Origin: JBCCGI01 sp039029355
GTDB lineage: Bacteria > Planctomycetota > UBA1135 > GCA-002686595
Assembly: GCA_039029355.1 (NCBI GenBank)
Contig: JBCCGI010000048.1
Location: 1 to 62,432 of the forward strand
Direction: 5' to 3'
DNA: 62,432 bases
Below, piece by piece: positions 35,027 to 45,094 of the stretch (its first letter is position 1; each line of letters opens with the position of its first letter). The translations under genes and the position numbers were made by a program. The notes below the pieces were generated by a model that did no database searches, was not told the DNA's origin, and saw only the letters and a list, made by a program, of their open reading frames with translations.

Positions 35027-37939
35027 ATGCACCCCATGTCGACCCTGCTCTCTCTCGCCACGCTGGCGACCGCCCTCTCCTCGTTGTCCCCCACCGCGGC
35101 CCAGCAGGCGCCGCCCGCGGCCCGTTCGAGCCCGCCGGGCGCCACCGCGCGCTTCTCTTGGAACGACGTCGACGGCGACGACCTCCCCGACGCCTTCGCC
35201 ATCGGCCCGGACGGGACCGGCCGGCTCCTCCGCAACGCCGGCGGGGGCGCGTTCGAGGACGTGACGCTCGAGAGCGGGCTGGGCGACCTGCCGCCGCTGG
35301 CGTTTGCGCTCTGGGAGGACGTCGACCTCGACGGGCACGCCGACCTGTTCGTCGCCGGGGCCGCGGGATCGTCTTGGATCCACCGCTCCGTCTCGGGTGC
35401 GACCTTCGAGGCGTGGCTGGAACCCGGCGCGGGCGACCGCGTCTTCGACGCCGTCTGGCTCGACTTCGACCGCGATGGGCGGCCGGACCTGCTCCAGGTG
35501 ACCTCGGCCGGACAGGAGCTCCTCCGCAACCTGGAAGGCGGGGTGTTCGAGCAGGTGCTTAGCCTTGCGGCAGCTGCGAGTGACGCGGCTCCGGCCTGGG
35601 CCGCGTCTCCCGGCGGACGGCCGGTACGGGGCGCTGCGCGCGCCGGCGCCACAGCCGCTGGCGCCGCGGCCACCGCGACGCCGGGCGCGATCAGCGGCGG
35701 GCCCGCCGGAGCGGAGGTCGCGCTCGGGGTCTGCGTCCCGACGATCCGCGACGACCTGACCGGCGCCTGCCTGCAGGCCTCGAGCACGCCGACCCTCGGC
35801 ATGCTGTATCCGCTGGGCGATGAGCTCTTCATCGACGCCGCCACCGGCCACGTCGGCCTCGGCACGACCCAGCCCGCGCACCCGCTGACCGTCTGGGGCG
35901 ACCTCGCCGTACGCTTCGGCAACCGCATCGGCGTGGACGACACCCACGGCGGGTTCGCCGGCTACCTGTCCGTGACCGAAGACTCAACCGAGCTCGCCGA
36001 TGCCCAGGGCGTCCCGCTGGTGCTCGGGACGACCGACGGCGCGCTGAACGTCGCGCCGCGCATCACGATCGGAGCGAAACAGGACGACGTCGACATCTTC
36101 GTGCAGGACGCGGACGTCGGCATCGGGGTCGCAAGCCCCGACCACCGGCTGCACGTCGACGGCGCCGTGGCGGTCGAGCTCGGCCAGGCGATCGGCTCCG
36201 ACGACGGGTCGGGCGACCTGGCCGGCAACCTGCTCTCGACCGGCAGCTCGACCCTGCTCTCGGACAACGCCGGCAACCCGATCCTCATCCGCACGACCAA
36301 CGCCGCGGGGGCCCCGGGCCCGCGGCTGACCTTTGGTTCCAAGGCGGACGTAGCCAAGGTGTGGTTCTCGGACTCGCAGGTCGGGATCGAAACGAGCACG
36401 CCCGAGGCCGAGCTCGACGTCGACGGCGAGGTCATCGTGCGCGAGCAGCTGCAGCTCCTCGGCGGCGTCGCCGCGGCGGTGGGCGGCCCGCTGCCCGAGC
36501 TGGTCGACAGCACGCTCGACGTCGCGGTCCGGCGCTTTCAGCTGGCCTCGGGGATGGCCGGTAAGCACGGTCGGATCGGCATCACGGTGAACGGCCCCGG
36601 GGTGGTGGCGCAGGGGTTCGGCGTCGCCGGGGTCTACGCCGACGGGCTCCTGGTGGCGACGCTCTCGCTCGACTCGAACACCGGTGGCTCCCCCACCCAC
36701 CTGGTCGACCTCGGCCCGCTCGACGGCATCGGTACGATCGAGGTGCTGGTGCGCCGCCTCGCCGGGTTCACGATTCCGGTCGCCGTGCGCGACGTGTGGC
36801 TCGACACGTACGAACCGGGTTCCGGCGGCAGCGGCGGCGGCATCGGGGGCAGCGGGACGGGCGGCGCGATCGCCCTGTTCTCGGGCACGAACACGATCGA
36901 GAGCTCGGCGATCACCCAGGACGCATCCGACAACGTCGTCGTCGGCGTGGCCTTCCCCGCGGCGCAGCTGACGGTGAAGGACTCGCTGGCGGTTTCGGAT
37001 GGCTTCTTCCCGTTTGTCACGGCGGCCGACAACAGGCTGACGGTTGGGTCGGGCTTCGGCGCCGGCTCGGTCGAGGTCGGAGGCGTCAGCGGCACGACCA
37101 TCACGCTCGACGGCGGCACCGGCAAGGTGACGCTCGACGAGATCGCCGGCCCCGGCGGCACGGTCGAGCTCGAGGGCGAGGGCGGCCTCGCCGAGCTCAG
37201 CCTGCAACCGCCCGCTGCGGGCGGCGACTCCGAGGTCTTCCTGGCCGAGAACGCCGACGCGTCGCTCGGCGCCGGCGTGCGCTACGACGGCGCGACCAAC
37301 ACGCTCCAGGTCTTCGGCCGGAACGGCCTCGGCGAGCAGGGCCCGTTCGTCCAGATCCACCGCGACACCGGCTACCTGCGCGTCAGCTCGCCCGACCTGG
37401 CAGGCGCGCTGCAGGCCACCGCGACCGGGGCGAGCAACCCGATCTTCCGCGGCTCGAACGGCACCGGGCAGGTGGTCGAGATCACCCACTCCGGCCGCCT
37501 CGTCGTGCCCGAGGTCGAGATCACCGGCGGCGCGGACCTGGCGGAGGCCTTCGACTCGTCGGGGGATTGCGAGCCCGGAACGCTGGTCTCGATCGACCCC
37601 GAGAACCCGGGCGCGTTGGTCCCGACGGCCGCGCCCTACGACCGTCGCGTCGCGGGCGCCGTCTCCGGCGCGGGCGGCGTGCGGCACGGTATCCGGCTCG
37701 CCCAGCGCGGCGCGCTCGAGGGCGAGACGCTGGTCGCGATGACCGGCCGCGCCTACGTGAAGTGCAGCGCCGAGAACGGGCCGATCCGCGCCGGCGACCT
37801 CCTCACGAGCTCGAGCACCGCGGGCCACGCGATGCGTGCGACCGACCCCGAGCGCGCCTTCGGCGCCGTGATCGGCAAGGCCATGTCCGCGCTCGACGCG
37901 GAGACCGGACTCGTCCTCGTCCTCGTCAACCTGCAGTAG
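35027..37939 (+). CDS. Secreted tail-fibre-like protein with FG-GAP head
   Basis: This 970-aa protein starts at ATG 35027 with GGAGG ten bases upstream; a second ATG at 35036 is possible. A signal peptide covers residues ~1-25 (ending AAQQ). Residues ~43-180 carry VCBS/FG-GAP blades ('FSWNDVDGDDLPDAFAIGPDG', 'WEDVDLDGHADLFVAG', 'LDFDRDGRPDLLQV'). A Ala/Gly-rich linker leads to phage-fibre-like repeats of 'GxVGxGxxxPxxxLxVxG' (IDAATGHVGLGTTQPAHPL and similar). The last ~150 residues ('GGADLAEAFDSSGDCEPGT', 'YDRRVAGAVSGAGGVRHGI', 'GPIRAGDLLTSSSTAGHAM', 'AFGAVIGKAMSAL') are a conserved trimer-capping or autoprocessing domain seen on bacterial fibre-like proteins. There are no phage genes nearby; a cell-surface fibre is likely. 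The next gene begins 11 bases after its stop. Confidence 0.85.
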   Translation: MHPMSTLLSLATLATALSSLSPTAAQQAPPAARSSPPGATARFSWNDVDGDDLPDAFAIGPDGTGRLLRNAGGGAFEDVTLESGLGDLPPLAFALWEDVDLDGHADLFVAGAAGSSWIHRSVSGATFEAWLEPGAGDRVFDAVWLDFDRDGRPDLLQVTSAGQELLRNLEGGVFEQVLSLAAAASDAAPAWAASPGGRPVRGAARAGATAAGAAATATPGAISGGPAGAEVALGVCVPTIRDDLTGACLQASSTPTLGMLYPLGDELFIDAATGHVGLGTTQPAHPLTVWGDLAVRFGNRIGVDDTHGGFAGYLSVTEDSTELADAQGVPLVLGTTDGALNVAPRITIGAKQDDVDIFVQDADVGIGVASPDHRLHVDGAVAVELGQAIGSDDGSGDLAGNLLSTGSSTLLSDNAGNPILIRTTNAAGAPGPRLTFGSKADVAKVWFSDSQVGIETSTPEAELDVDGEVIVREQLQLLGGVAAAVGGPLPELVDSTLDVAVRRFQLASGMAGKHGRIGITVNGPGVVAQGFGVAGVYADGLLVATLSLDSNTGGSPTHLVDLGPLDGIGTIEVLVRRLAGFTIPVAVRDVWLDTYEPGSGGSGGGIGGSGTGGAIALFSGTNTIESSAITQDASDNVVVGVAFPAAQLTVKDSLAVSDGFFPFVTAADNRLTVGSGFGAGSVEVGGVSGTTITLDGGTGKVTLDEIAGPGGTVELEGEGGLAELSLQPPAAGGDSEVFLAENADASLGAGVRYDGATNTLQVFGRNGLGEQGPFVQIHRDTGYLRVSSPDLAGALQATATGASNPIFRGSNGTGQVVEITHSGRLVVPEVEITGGADLAEAFDSSGDCEPGTLVSIDPENPGALVPTAAPYDRRVAGAVSGAGGVRHGIRLAQRGALEGETLVAMTGRAYVKCSAENGPIRAGDLLTSSSTAGHAMRATDPERAFGAVIGKAMSALDAETGLVLVLVNLQ

Positions 37940-37949
37940 GAGCCACCCG

Positions 37950-40382
37950 GTGAAGCCGTACACGATCTCGCTGCTCGTCTTCGGACTGCTGGCCGGCGAC
38001 CTCAGCGCCCGCCAGAGCCGCGACGCCGAGCCGTGGCGCGAGGACCACTCGCGCCTGCGCCGCAAGCACGAACGCTGCATGTCCCCCGCCCAATACCGCC
38101 TGGCGCTCGAGAGCACAGGGATGGGCCAGGCTTTGGCCCAGGGCCGCGGCGGCGGCGCGACCGCGGCCGGCGTGGCCGCCTGGCAGCTCCTCGGCCCCGT
38201 CGGCGCCTTCAGCGAGCGCAACGGACGCGTCTCGGGCATCCAGATCCTGGACGGCGTCGACCCCGCGCTCTACGTCGGCATCTGCCAGGGCGGCCTGTGG
38301 AAGTCGACCGTCGGCACGGCCGGAGACTGGACCAGCATCGGCGACGCGCTGCCGAACCCGTCGGTGCGGGCCTTCGCCGTCGACCCCAAGGACGAGGACC
38401 ACATCCTCGTCGGCACCGGCGACGTGCAGCGCTACAAGGGCGCGGGCATGTTCGAGTCGAACGACGGCGGCCTGACGTGGGACCCGGTCAACCTGGGCGG
38501 GGCCGACCCCGAGCACTTCTTCCGCATCTTCTACAAGCGCTCCGGGTCGAACATCGTGTACGCGGCGTCGAGCGAGGGCCTCTTCCGGTCGGTCGACGAC
38601 GGCGCGAGCTGGTCGTTGAGCCTCGCGGGCAACGTCACCGACGTGGTGATCCACCCGACGCTCGACCGCCTCTACGCCTGCCGCCGCGGGAGCGTCGGCA
38701 CGGATCCAGACGGGATCTGGAGGTCCCTGAACGACGGCTTCTCGTGGTCGCACCTGTCGGACCCGGACCTGCCGGCGCTCGCGACCTGGAGCCGGGCGCA
38801 CATCGCCCTGTGCCGCGACGCTCCGGACACGCTCGCGGTGATCGTCGAGGCGAGCAACATCCTCCAAGGGGTCTACCGCAGCACCGACGGCGGCGACACC
38901 TGGGACGACGCGACGGGCGACCTCGAGATCGACAAGATCGACGGCGGGCAGCAGGCTGGGCACGCCCTCGCGATCGCGATCGAGCCGACCGACCCCGACA
39001 CGATCTACGTGGGCTCGGTGCGCACCGCGAAGACCACCGACGGCGGCACGACCTGGGCCTACGAGGTCCCCGAGAAGGGCCACGCAGACGTCACGCAGCT
39101 CTACTTCAACGACGCCACCGGCGACGACCTGTGGATCTGCAACGACGGCGGCATCTACCTGCACGCGGGCGGAAACACGACGCACAAGATCGGAGGCGCG
39201 AACGGCCTCGCCTGCTCGGAGATCGACTTCCTCGACGCCGACCGCGCGATGATCGCGCTCGGCCTGCAGGACAACGGCACGGTCTGGAGCGACGACGACG
39301 GGCAGGCCTGGGACTTCGTCGGCGGCGGCGACGGCGCGGACGTCGAGGTGTACGACGCGCTCGACGAGTGGATGTGGTTCGTCGACGGCGTCTACGCGCA
39401 GCCCGTCTCCTGGCGTACCAACCGCCTTCAGCACCCGGCGTCCTCGTTCTTCTCGCCCTCGGTCACGCCGGCGAACTACCAGCCGCGCCTGTTCTACGAC
39501 CGGTATGACGATCGGCTCTATACCCACGACGAGACCGGGCTCTGGTACGCCGACGCGACGGCGTCCGCAGGGGCGTTCCTTTGGAGCACCGTGCTGGACA
39601 CGGGCTTCCAGGCCGACAGCTACAGCATCCGGGCGATCACCGGCAGCAAGGTCGACGGCAGCGTGATCTGGGTCGACTACTGGGGCGACAACGAGGACGA
39701 GCTCACCGTGCTGTCGAAGAACGGCGCCGGAGCCTGGAGCGTGCTCCGCCACATCGAGCAGATCGAAGTCGGAGGCAGCCCGATCGAGATCGAGCGCGTC
39801 CTGTCGGTCGCGCCCTCGACCGAGTGGCCCGGCGAGGCCTGGGTCGCGCTGCGGAGCGACCCGGGCTCCCCCAAGATCCTCCACACGCGCGACTACGGAG
39901 CGACCTGGGCGGATCGGACCGGCGGTCTCGACGTGCTCAACGAGGTCAACACGATCGCGCCGACCCCCTTCCACCCCGACGTGGTCTACGCCGGGACGGA
40001 CCTCGGCGTGTTCCGCTCCACCGACGGCGGCGCCTCCTGGATCCCGTTCCAGCAGGGCCTTCCCATCGCGCGCTGCAAGGAGCTGCGCTTCGTCGTCGAC
40101 GACAGCTCCGCGGGCGCACACCGCCTGATCCTGGGAACCGATGGCCGCGGCGCCTGGCGCTTCGACGTGCCCGCCGAGCCGATCGTCTACGTCGACCACG
40201 CCTACACCGGCGCGCTGGAAGACGGGTCGCTGGAGCGCCCGTACAAGACGGTCGCCGCGGCCAACGCGGCCGCCCTGCCGGGCTCGATCGTGGCCCTGCG
40301 GGCGGGCGCTTACCAGGAGCCGCAGCTCCTGAGCAAGGGCGTGCGGCTGGTGACGTGGGCCGGAGCTTCGTCGATTCAGTAG
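37950..40382 (+). CDS. Secreted BNR/Asp-box propeller protein
   Basis: This 810-aa protein starts at GTG 37950 with AGGAG seven bases upstream overlapping the previous stop, indicating coupling to the fibre-like gene. The signal peptide is short (residues ~2-20). Eight Asp-box/BNR motifs S/x-x-D-x-G-x-S/T-W are spread along the chain ('FESNDGGLTWDPV', 'FRSVDDGASWSLS', 'YRSTDGGDTWDDA', 'KTTDGGTTWAYE', 'FRSTDGGASWIPF' and others), the pattern of sortilin/VPS10, Ycf48 and sialidase-type propellers. No sialidase Arg triad or F/YRIP is seen, so it is probably a binding protein. The last ~65 residues ('YVDHAYTGALEDGSLERPYKTV', 'LPGSIVALRAGAYQEPQLL') look like the first turn of a right-handed beta-helix (DUF1565-like) that stops early. 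Confidence 0.85.
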   Translation: MKPYTISLLVFGLLAGDLSARQSRDAEPWREDHSRLRRKHERCMSPAQYRLALESTGMGQALAQGRGGGATAAGVAAWQLLGPVGAFSERNGRVSGIQILDGVDPALYVGICQGGLWKSTVGTAGDWTSIGDALPNPSVRAFAVDPKDEDHILVGTGDVQRYKGAGMFESNDGGLTWDPVNLGGADPEHFFRIFYKRSGSNIVYAASSEGLFRSVDDGASWSLSLAGNVTDVVIHPTLDRLYACRRGSVGTDPDGIWRSLNDGFSWSHLSDPDLPALATWSRAHIALCRDAPDTLAVIVEASNILQGVYRSTDGGDTWDDATGDLEIDKIDGGQQAGHALAIAIEPTDPDTIYVGSVRTAKTTDGGTTWAYEVPEKGHADVTQLYFNDATGDDLWICNDGGIYLHAGGNTTHKIGGANGLACSEIDFLDADRAMIALGLQDNGTVWSDDDGQAWDFVGGGDGADVEVYDALDEWMWFVDGVYAQPVSWRTNRLQHPASSFFSPSVTPANYQPRLFYDRYDDRLYTHDETGLWYADATASAGAFLWSTVLDTGFQADSYSIRAITGSKVDGSVIWVDYWGDNEDELTVLSKNGAGAWSVLRHIEQIEVGGSPIEIERVLSVAPSTEWPGEAWVALRSDPGSPKILHTRDYGATWADRTGGLDVLNEVNTIAPTPFHPDVVYAGTDLGVFRSTDGGASWIPFQQGLPIARCKELRFVVDDSSAGAHRLILGTDGRGAWRFDVPAEPIVYVDHAYTGALEDGSLERPYKTVAAANAAALPGSIVALRAGAYQEPQLLSKGVRLVTWAGASSIQ

Positions 40383-40413
40383 GACTTCGGAGAGCGGCTC
40401 GAACGCGGCCGGA

Positions 40414-41964
40414 TCAGAACACGGTCGCCGAGAGCCCGTTGGACGCGGCGACTCCCTGAGGAGCCGACGGGTCCAACACCCAGTACTGAAGCAGCACGGT
40501 CGTGCCGACCGGCAGGAACGGCGCCGGCGTGGCCCACGAGATCGCTCCTGCGCCGTCCGTCGTCCCCGGCAGCTCGACGTTCAGAGCGGGCACCAGGACC
40601 CCGCCGAAGAACGGCGCATACAGCTGCTCGTCGATCCCGGCAACGAGCAGCGCCGGGCTCAGCGGCGCCGCCCCCGACAGGTCCAGCGTGATAGGCGCGC
40701 CGGGCGTGAAGTCCCCGCTCCCGACCAGCTGCGGCACGCCGGCCGCGCCGGCGAGGCCGGGGCCGACGTTCAGCCAAGCATCCCCCTCCAGATCGAAGAG
40801 GTACGCCGCTCCCGTATCGCCGGCGGCTCCCGTCGCCTGGGTCGCACCGACGAAGGCCATGCCGTCGAAGAGCTGGCAGCCCACTCCGAAGAAGTCCTCG
40901 GGGGTCTGGTCGAAGGGCGTGAGGGTGTCGAGGAGCTGGCCCGACGGCAGCTCGTACAGGTACGCACGCCCGGCAAAGGTCCCCGGCGTGTTGTCGCGCG
41001 GCGCACCGACCAAGGCGCGATCGCCGGAGACCGCCACGGACTCGCCGAAGGTCTGGAAGAGCTCCGGAGCCCCCGAGAGCAGCGGCGTGACGAGCTGCAG
41101 GGTGGTGCGGTCGAAGACGTACGCGGCCCCGATGCCGAAGGAGATCGGGAACAGGTTGAGCTCGTGCGCGCCGACGATCACGTAGTCCTCGGAGAGTCCC
41201 AGGCTCGCGCCGAACTGGTCTCCGACGAAGCCCGTCACGTTCGGGCTGTTCAGGATGCCCTGCAGCGTGAAGGTCGCCGCGTCGTACACGAAGACGCGGC
41301 TGGTCGGCTGGAGGGACGAGAGCTCGGTGACCAGCAGCAGGTCGTCGTCGCACTCGAGCTCCGAGGCGAAGCCCTGGGTGAACCCCGCCGCTTCGATGAA
41401 CTGAACGAAGGCTCCGGTCTGGACGTCGTAGACCTCGACGCGCTCTCCCAGACCATCGCCGAGGAAGAGGTGCGTGCTGTTCAGCGCCACGTCGGCCCCG
41501 AGGATCTGCCCGAAGCCGCTCGTGAAGGTCTGCAGCGTGGCGCCGGTTTGGGCGTCGTAGAGGAAGACCTGCCCCGGGTCGTCGAAGCCGGGGAAGATCG
41601 CCGCGGTCTGGGGCGCGCCCACGAGGAGCCGCCCAGCGTGCAGGTCGATGTCGAAGCCGAAGGAGATGCCGGGTCCAAGGAGCTCGCGGAAGCGCCGCGT
41701 CTCGACGCCCTGAGCGAGGTCGAAGATGGCGACGACGCCTTCGTCTTCGCTGAGCGTTGCGGTGCTCGCGCCCGAGATGGCGAGAAGGCCGCCGTCACGA
41801 GCGCTCTGCTCCCCGAAGCGTTCGACCGCGCCGGTGTCGACCCCCGGCGTGAGCTGGAGCTTGGCCACCGCCTGCTGGGCCGGCGCGCGCGAGGCGCAAG
41901 CGAGGATAACCGCGACAGCGTGTGCGGGAAGACGAAGCGAACGGGAGCCGTGCGGGCTCATCAT
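40414..41964 (-). CDS. Secreted FG-GAP-like protein with shared C-terminal module
   Basis: This protein is 516 aa from ATG 41964; CTCCTT on the plus strand at 41971-41976 is the Shine-Dalgarno AAGGAG. The ORF extends to 42348 but upstream sequence is low complexity. The signal peptide ends at about residue 30 (ASRAPAQQ). The body has about seven blades of a gentle FG-GAP type: 'FGEQSARDGGLLAISGAS', 'FGFDIDLHAGRLLVGAPQ', 'FGASLGLSEDYVIVGAHE', 'FGESVAVSGDRALVGAPRD' and 'FGVGCQLFDGMAFVGATQ', each followed by a 'VFVYDAAT' strand. The end carries the C-terminal module common to several proteins here ('VLLQYWVLDPSAPQGVAASN', 'GLSATVF'). It is convergent with the BNR gene, 31 bases apart. Confidence 0.85.
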   Translation of the reverse strand: MMSPHGSRSLRLPAHAVAVILACASRAPAQQAVAKLQLTPGVDTGAVERFGEQSARDGGLLAISGASTATLSEDEGVVAIFDLAQGVETRRFRELLGPGISFGFDIDLHAGRLLVGAPQTAAIFPGFDDPGQVFLYDAQTGATLQTFTSGFGQILGADVALNSTHLFLGDGLGERVEVYDVQTGAFVQFIEAAGFTQGFASELECDDDLLLVTELSSLQPTSRVFVYDAATFTLQGILNSPNVTGFVGDQFGASLGLSEDYVIVGAHELNLFPISFGIGAAYVFDRTTLQLVTPLLSGAPELFQTFGESVAVSGDRALVGAPRDNTPGTFAGRAYLYELPSGQLLDTLTPFDQTPEDFFGVGCQLFDGMAFVGATQATGAAGDTGAAYLFDLEGDAWLNVGPGLAGAAGVPQLVGSGDFTPGAPITLDLSGAAPLSPALLVAGIDEQLYAPFFGGVLVPALNVELPGTTDGAGAISWATPAPFLPVGTTVLLQYWVLDPSAPQGVAASNGLSATVF

Positions 41965-42352
41965 GCAGATCTCCTTGGGGGCTCGTCTCGGCGAAGGCGC
42001 GCTCCGAAGAGCACGCGGAGCGGAGTCTATCAGCCCCGCGGAAGCCGAGTGCCCGAGTGGAAGATCGCGTGTGTAACGACGGCGCGGGCACGCGCGATGG
42101 ACGGCACTTGCGTGATGCAGCGCGAAATCGATGGTTGGCGTTCGCGCGGCACGATCGAAGGCATGGACGGTGTCGCTGCGCGGCAACGGTTCTAGCGGAT
42201 CCCGTCCGAGCCCGGGAAGAGCAGCTTCAAGTGCGCGCGCTCGAAGCTGACGAGCCGGGAACCGCCAAACAGCGTCCGCCGGTGGTGCGGAGTCGTTCGC
42301 CTCTCCGAACGTGGACGGCATAGATCGCTCGGGTGGGCATGCCGTCACCGCG
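41965..42352. other. Gene-free stretch between two minus-strand genes
   Basis: The 388 bases lie between the start of the FG-GAP gene at 41964 and the end of the ABC permease gene at 42353. No ORF with a ribosome site, structural RNA or repeat is visible. The promoter of the FG-GAP gene should lie near 41980-42100 but is not readable. GC content is slightly lower than in the genes. Confidence 0.5.
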
Positions 42353-45094
42353 TCAGAACGACGCCCGCCCTTCCTGCAGCAGCGTCAGCGGCTGCATGCG
42401 CCCCACCGCGACCGCAGGCCACAGCGCGGCCACGACCGCGAAGGCGAGGAGCACGCCCCAGCCCAGGAGGATCATCGCCACGGGCACCACCAGGACGGGC
42501 TCCAGTCCGCCGAAGAAGCTGAAGTCGTTCGCGGCGATGGTCCCGCTCCAGCCGCCGAAGAGCCCGAAGAGGAAGCTGGTCAGGCAGGCGACCAGGCCGA
42601 ACAGAAAGCCCTCGGCGACCACCAGCCGCACCAGGGTCCCGCGCGTGAAGCCGATGCTCCTCAGGACCCCGAAGTCCCAACGGCGCGCGCGCACGGAGGC
42701 GACGATCACGTTGAGCAGCCCAAGCGACGCGATCCCGACCGCGATCAGCGGAAAGACGCTCATCGTCCACAGCCAGCGCGCCGCCGTCGTGCGGACCTCC
42801 GTGCGGATGTCCTCGACGGGCGTCAGCGCCACCGCCTCCACGGGTTCGGCGTCGGCCGAGGCGGGCTCCGCGCCGGCTGCCTCTCCGAAGAGCGTCCGCG
42901 CCTGCGCCGCGATCGACGCCGCGTCCGTGTCGGCCTCGGCGTACGAGAACCAGACGTGGCTCACGCGGTCGAGCTCGAAGTCCCGCGCGACGTTGTCGAA
43001 GCGCGCGAACACGAGCGCCGCGGAGCGATGGGTGCGCACGCGCATCCCGGTGTTCTTGGTCTGCCAGTGCCAGCCGTCCAGCTCGACCGAGCCCGCGATC
43101 GTGTAGCTCACCGGCGTCTTCGGAGACTCGGGCGGAACGACCTCGAAACGGTCGCCCAGGTCGAGTCCCGACTCCCTCAGGAAGTGCTCCGGCACAACGC
43201 AGCCACGCTCGGCGGCCAGGCTCGCGACGGCGCCCTCGGCGGAACCGCGCACCCAGTCGCAGCGGAGCAGCGGCCGCTCGCCAGCGAAGGCGCGCTCCGG
43301 GTCGAGGCCGACGATCAGCACGTTGTCCTGCCGCGTGACGGTGACGCGCTCAGCGCTGCCGGTGAGGTCTTCGAGCAGGCGCGGCTGCTCGAGCACCAAG
43401 GGCAGGCACCGGTCGGGATCGACCCCGGGCAGCTCGGCGACGCGGCGCGCGCGCTCCAGCGAGGTGCCGTCGCCGCCCAGCGCGAGGATCGCGTCCGGAG
43501 CCCAGGAGCCGGGCACGTACGTCTCCAGCATCGTGCGGCCCCAGACCTGGACGGCGATGAACAGCCCGAGGCCAACGCTCAGCGTGAGCGCCGAGCCCAC
43601 GCTGCGCCACAGGTGCCCCGAGAGCTGCTGCTCGAGCAGCTGTCGGTCCAGGCCCAGGAGCGACGCGAGCAACGGCGCCGCCAAGTGCTCGACCAGGACC
43701 ACCAGGACCGGCGTGATCAGCACGCAGCCCAGCGCGAGCGCGACGTAGCTCGCGAGCATCGCCGCGACGACCGCACCGTCCGCGCCCGGCGGGAACACGA
43801 TGCCGAGGCCCACGTGCACCGCAAGCGCCGCGGTCCCCGCGAGCGCGAAGCCCAGGATGCCGCGCCGAGGCGATGCGGTGCGGGCCATCTGGGGTGCGAT
43901 CGCGTCCAGCGGGCGCAGCCTGGTCGCACGCCAGGCGGGGTAGAGCGCGGCGATGAGCGCAGCCCCATACGCCGCGACCGCCGCCATGAGGAGGCTTACC
44001 GGCCCGATCGAGGCTCCGGCCCGGAACAGCGGGCCGACCCCCTGGTCGGCCGCCGCGGCGACGCCCAGTCCCAGGAGCAGCCCCGGCAGGAAGCCGAGGG
44101 TGGCGAGAACGAGCGCCTCGCCCAGGACCAGCAGCGCGACCTGCCCCCTGGTAAAGGCGACCGCGCGCAGGAGCGCGAGCTGCCGGATGCGCTCCGTCAC
44201 GCCCATGTTGAGCGTGTTGAAGGTGACGAGGAACGCGAGCAGCATCGCCACCGCCGTGACGGCGTACGACTGCAGGCGCATGTTGTCGGCGACCCCCGCC
44301 TGGTTCAGCTCTTCCTCGAGGTCGAAGTCCTCCTGAAAGCGAGCCGGGCGCTCGAAGCGGCTGAGCTTCGTCCCCCACCGGAAGCGGAAGCGATGGACGT
44401 CGACGCCGTCGGCGAGGTCGACGCCGAGGAAGGTCGCCACCGGCGGCAGCCGGTGCACGGCGGCGGCGTCCGCCAGCGTGACGTAGGCGCCGGCGATGCT
44501 CGGGCTCGGCAGGTCGATCGAGCCCGTGTAGCGCCCGGTGAGCGGAACCGGCGGGTTCTCGACGATGCCGACGACCGTCAGCGTCCGCGCCCCCTCGCCG
44601 CGACCGAGCGTCAGCTCGTCTCCCAGATCGGCGCCGAGGCGCTCGGCGATCTCCGCGCTCAGGGCGACCCGTAGCGAGTCGGCGGGACCGCCTCCGACCC
44701 AGCGTCCGCGGCGCATCTCGAACGGCGGTTCGGCCGCGTCGGTCCCGAGGAGGAGGATCTCGGGCGCGCGCTCCATGACCCCCGCGAGCGGCTGCGCCGT
44801 CACCTTGCGCGCCCACATCGCGTCGGCCGCGAGGACGTCCGGATCGGCCCTCAGCGCCTCGGCGACCTCGGCGTCGACGCGGCGCTCGGGCCCGGTGCTG
44901 ATGGCGTCGACCGAGAGCTCGTAGCGTCCCAAGGCCCGGTCCGCGAACTGGTCGTAGCTCGCGACCAGCGCGTCGTAGCCGCTCACGACCGACAGCACGA
45001 GCAGGGTCGCGGCCAGGGTCGAGAGCGCGGTCAGCGTGCTACGGGCCGAGTGCGCGCGCAGAGAGGCGAGGACGAGCTCGAGGACCGCTCTCAC
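42353..45094 (-). CDS. ABC transporter permease with duplicated FtsX domains
   Basis: This 913-aa protein starts at GTG 45094, overlapping the stop of the ATPase gene by four bases; the ORF's extension to 46093 would run through the ATPase gene in another frame. The layout is TM1 (TALSTLAATLLVLSVVSGY), then a ~250-residue extracytoplasmic domain, then three TMs of an FtsX domain ('AVTAVAMLLAFLVTFNTLNMG', 'RQLALLRAVAFTRGQVALLVLGEALVLATLGFLPGLLLGLGV'). Further TMs and a second extracytoplasmic domain follow, then a second FtsX set ('SVFPLIAVGIASLGLLNVIVASVRARRWDFGVLRSIGFTRG'). This two-FtsX layout belongs to exporters or mechanotransmitters of the MacB/LolCDE superfamily that handle lipids, lipoproteins or peptides. 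The substrate is not evident. No membrane-fusion protein gene is adjacent. Confidence 0.88.
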   Translation of the reverse strand: MRAVLELVLASLRAHSARSTLTALSTLAATLLVLSVVSGYDALVASYDQFADRALGRYELSVDAISTGPERRVDAEVAEALRADPDVLAADAMWARKVTAQPLAGVMERAPEILLLGTDAAEPPFEMRRGRWVGGGPADSLRVALSAEIAERLGADLGDELTLGRGEGARTLTVVGIVENPPVPLTGRYTGSIDLPSPSIAGAYVTLADAAAVHRLPPVATFLGVDLADGVDVHRFRFRWGTKLSRFERPARFQEDFDLEEELNQAGVADNMRLQSYAVTAVAMLLAFLVTFNTLNMGVTERIRQLALLRAVAFTRGQVALLVLGEALVLATLGFLPGLLLGLGVAAAADQGVGPLFRAGASIGPVSLLMAAVAAYGAALIAALYPAWRATRLRPLDAIAPQMARTASPRRGILGFALAGTAALAVHVGLGIVFPPGADGAVVAAMLASYVALALGCVLITPVLVVLVEHLAAPLLASLLGLDRQLLEQQLSGHLWRSVGSALTLSVGLGLFIAVQVWGRTMLETYVPGSWAPDAILALGGDGTSLERARRVAELPGVDPDRCLPLVLEQPRLLEDLTGSAERVTVTRQDNVLIVGLDPERAFAGERPLLRCDWVRGSAEGAVASLAAERGCVVPEHFLRESGLDLGDRFEVVPPESPKTPVSYTIAGSVELDGWHWQTKNTGMRVRTHRSAALVFARFDNVARDFELDRVSHVWFSYAEADTDAASIAAQARTLFGEAAGAEPASADAEPVEAVALTPVEDIRTEVRTTAARWLWTMSVFPLIAVGIASLGLLNVIVASVRARRWDFGVLRSIGFTRGTLVRLVVAEGFLFGLVACLTSFLFGLFGGWSGTIAANDFSFFGGLEPVLVVPVAMILLGWGVLLAFAVVAALWPAVAVGRMQPLTLLQEGRASF

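Noticed and set aside
35027..37939. Prophage tail fibre
   Set aside because: Fibre-type repeats are present, but the protein has a Sec signal peptide and an FG-GAP head, and no phage structural, lysis or integrase genes lie nearby.
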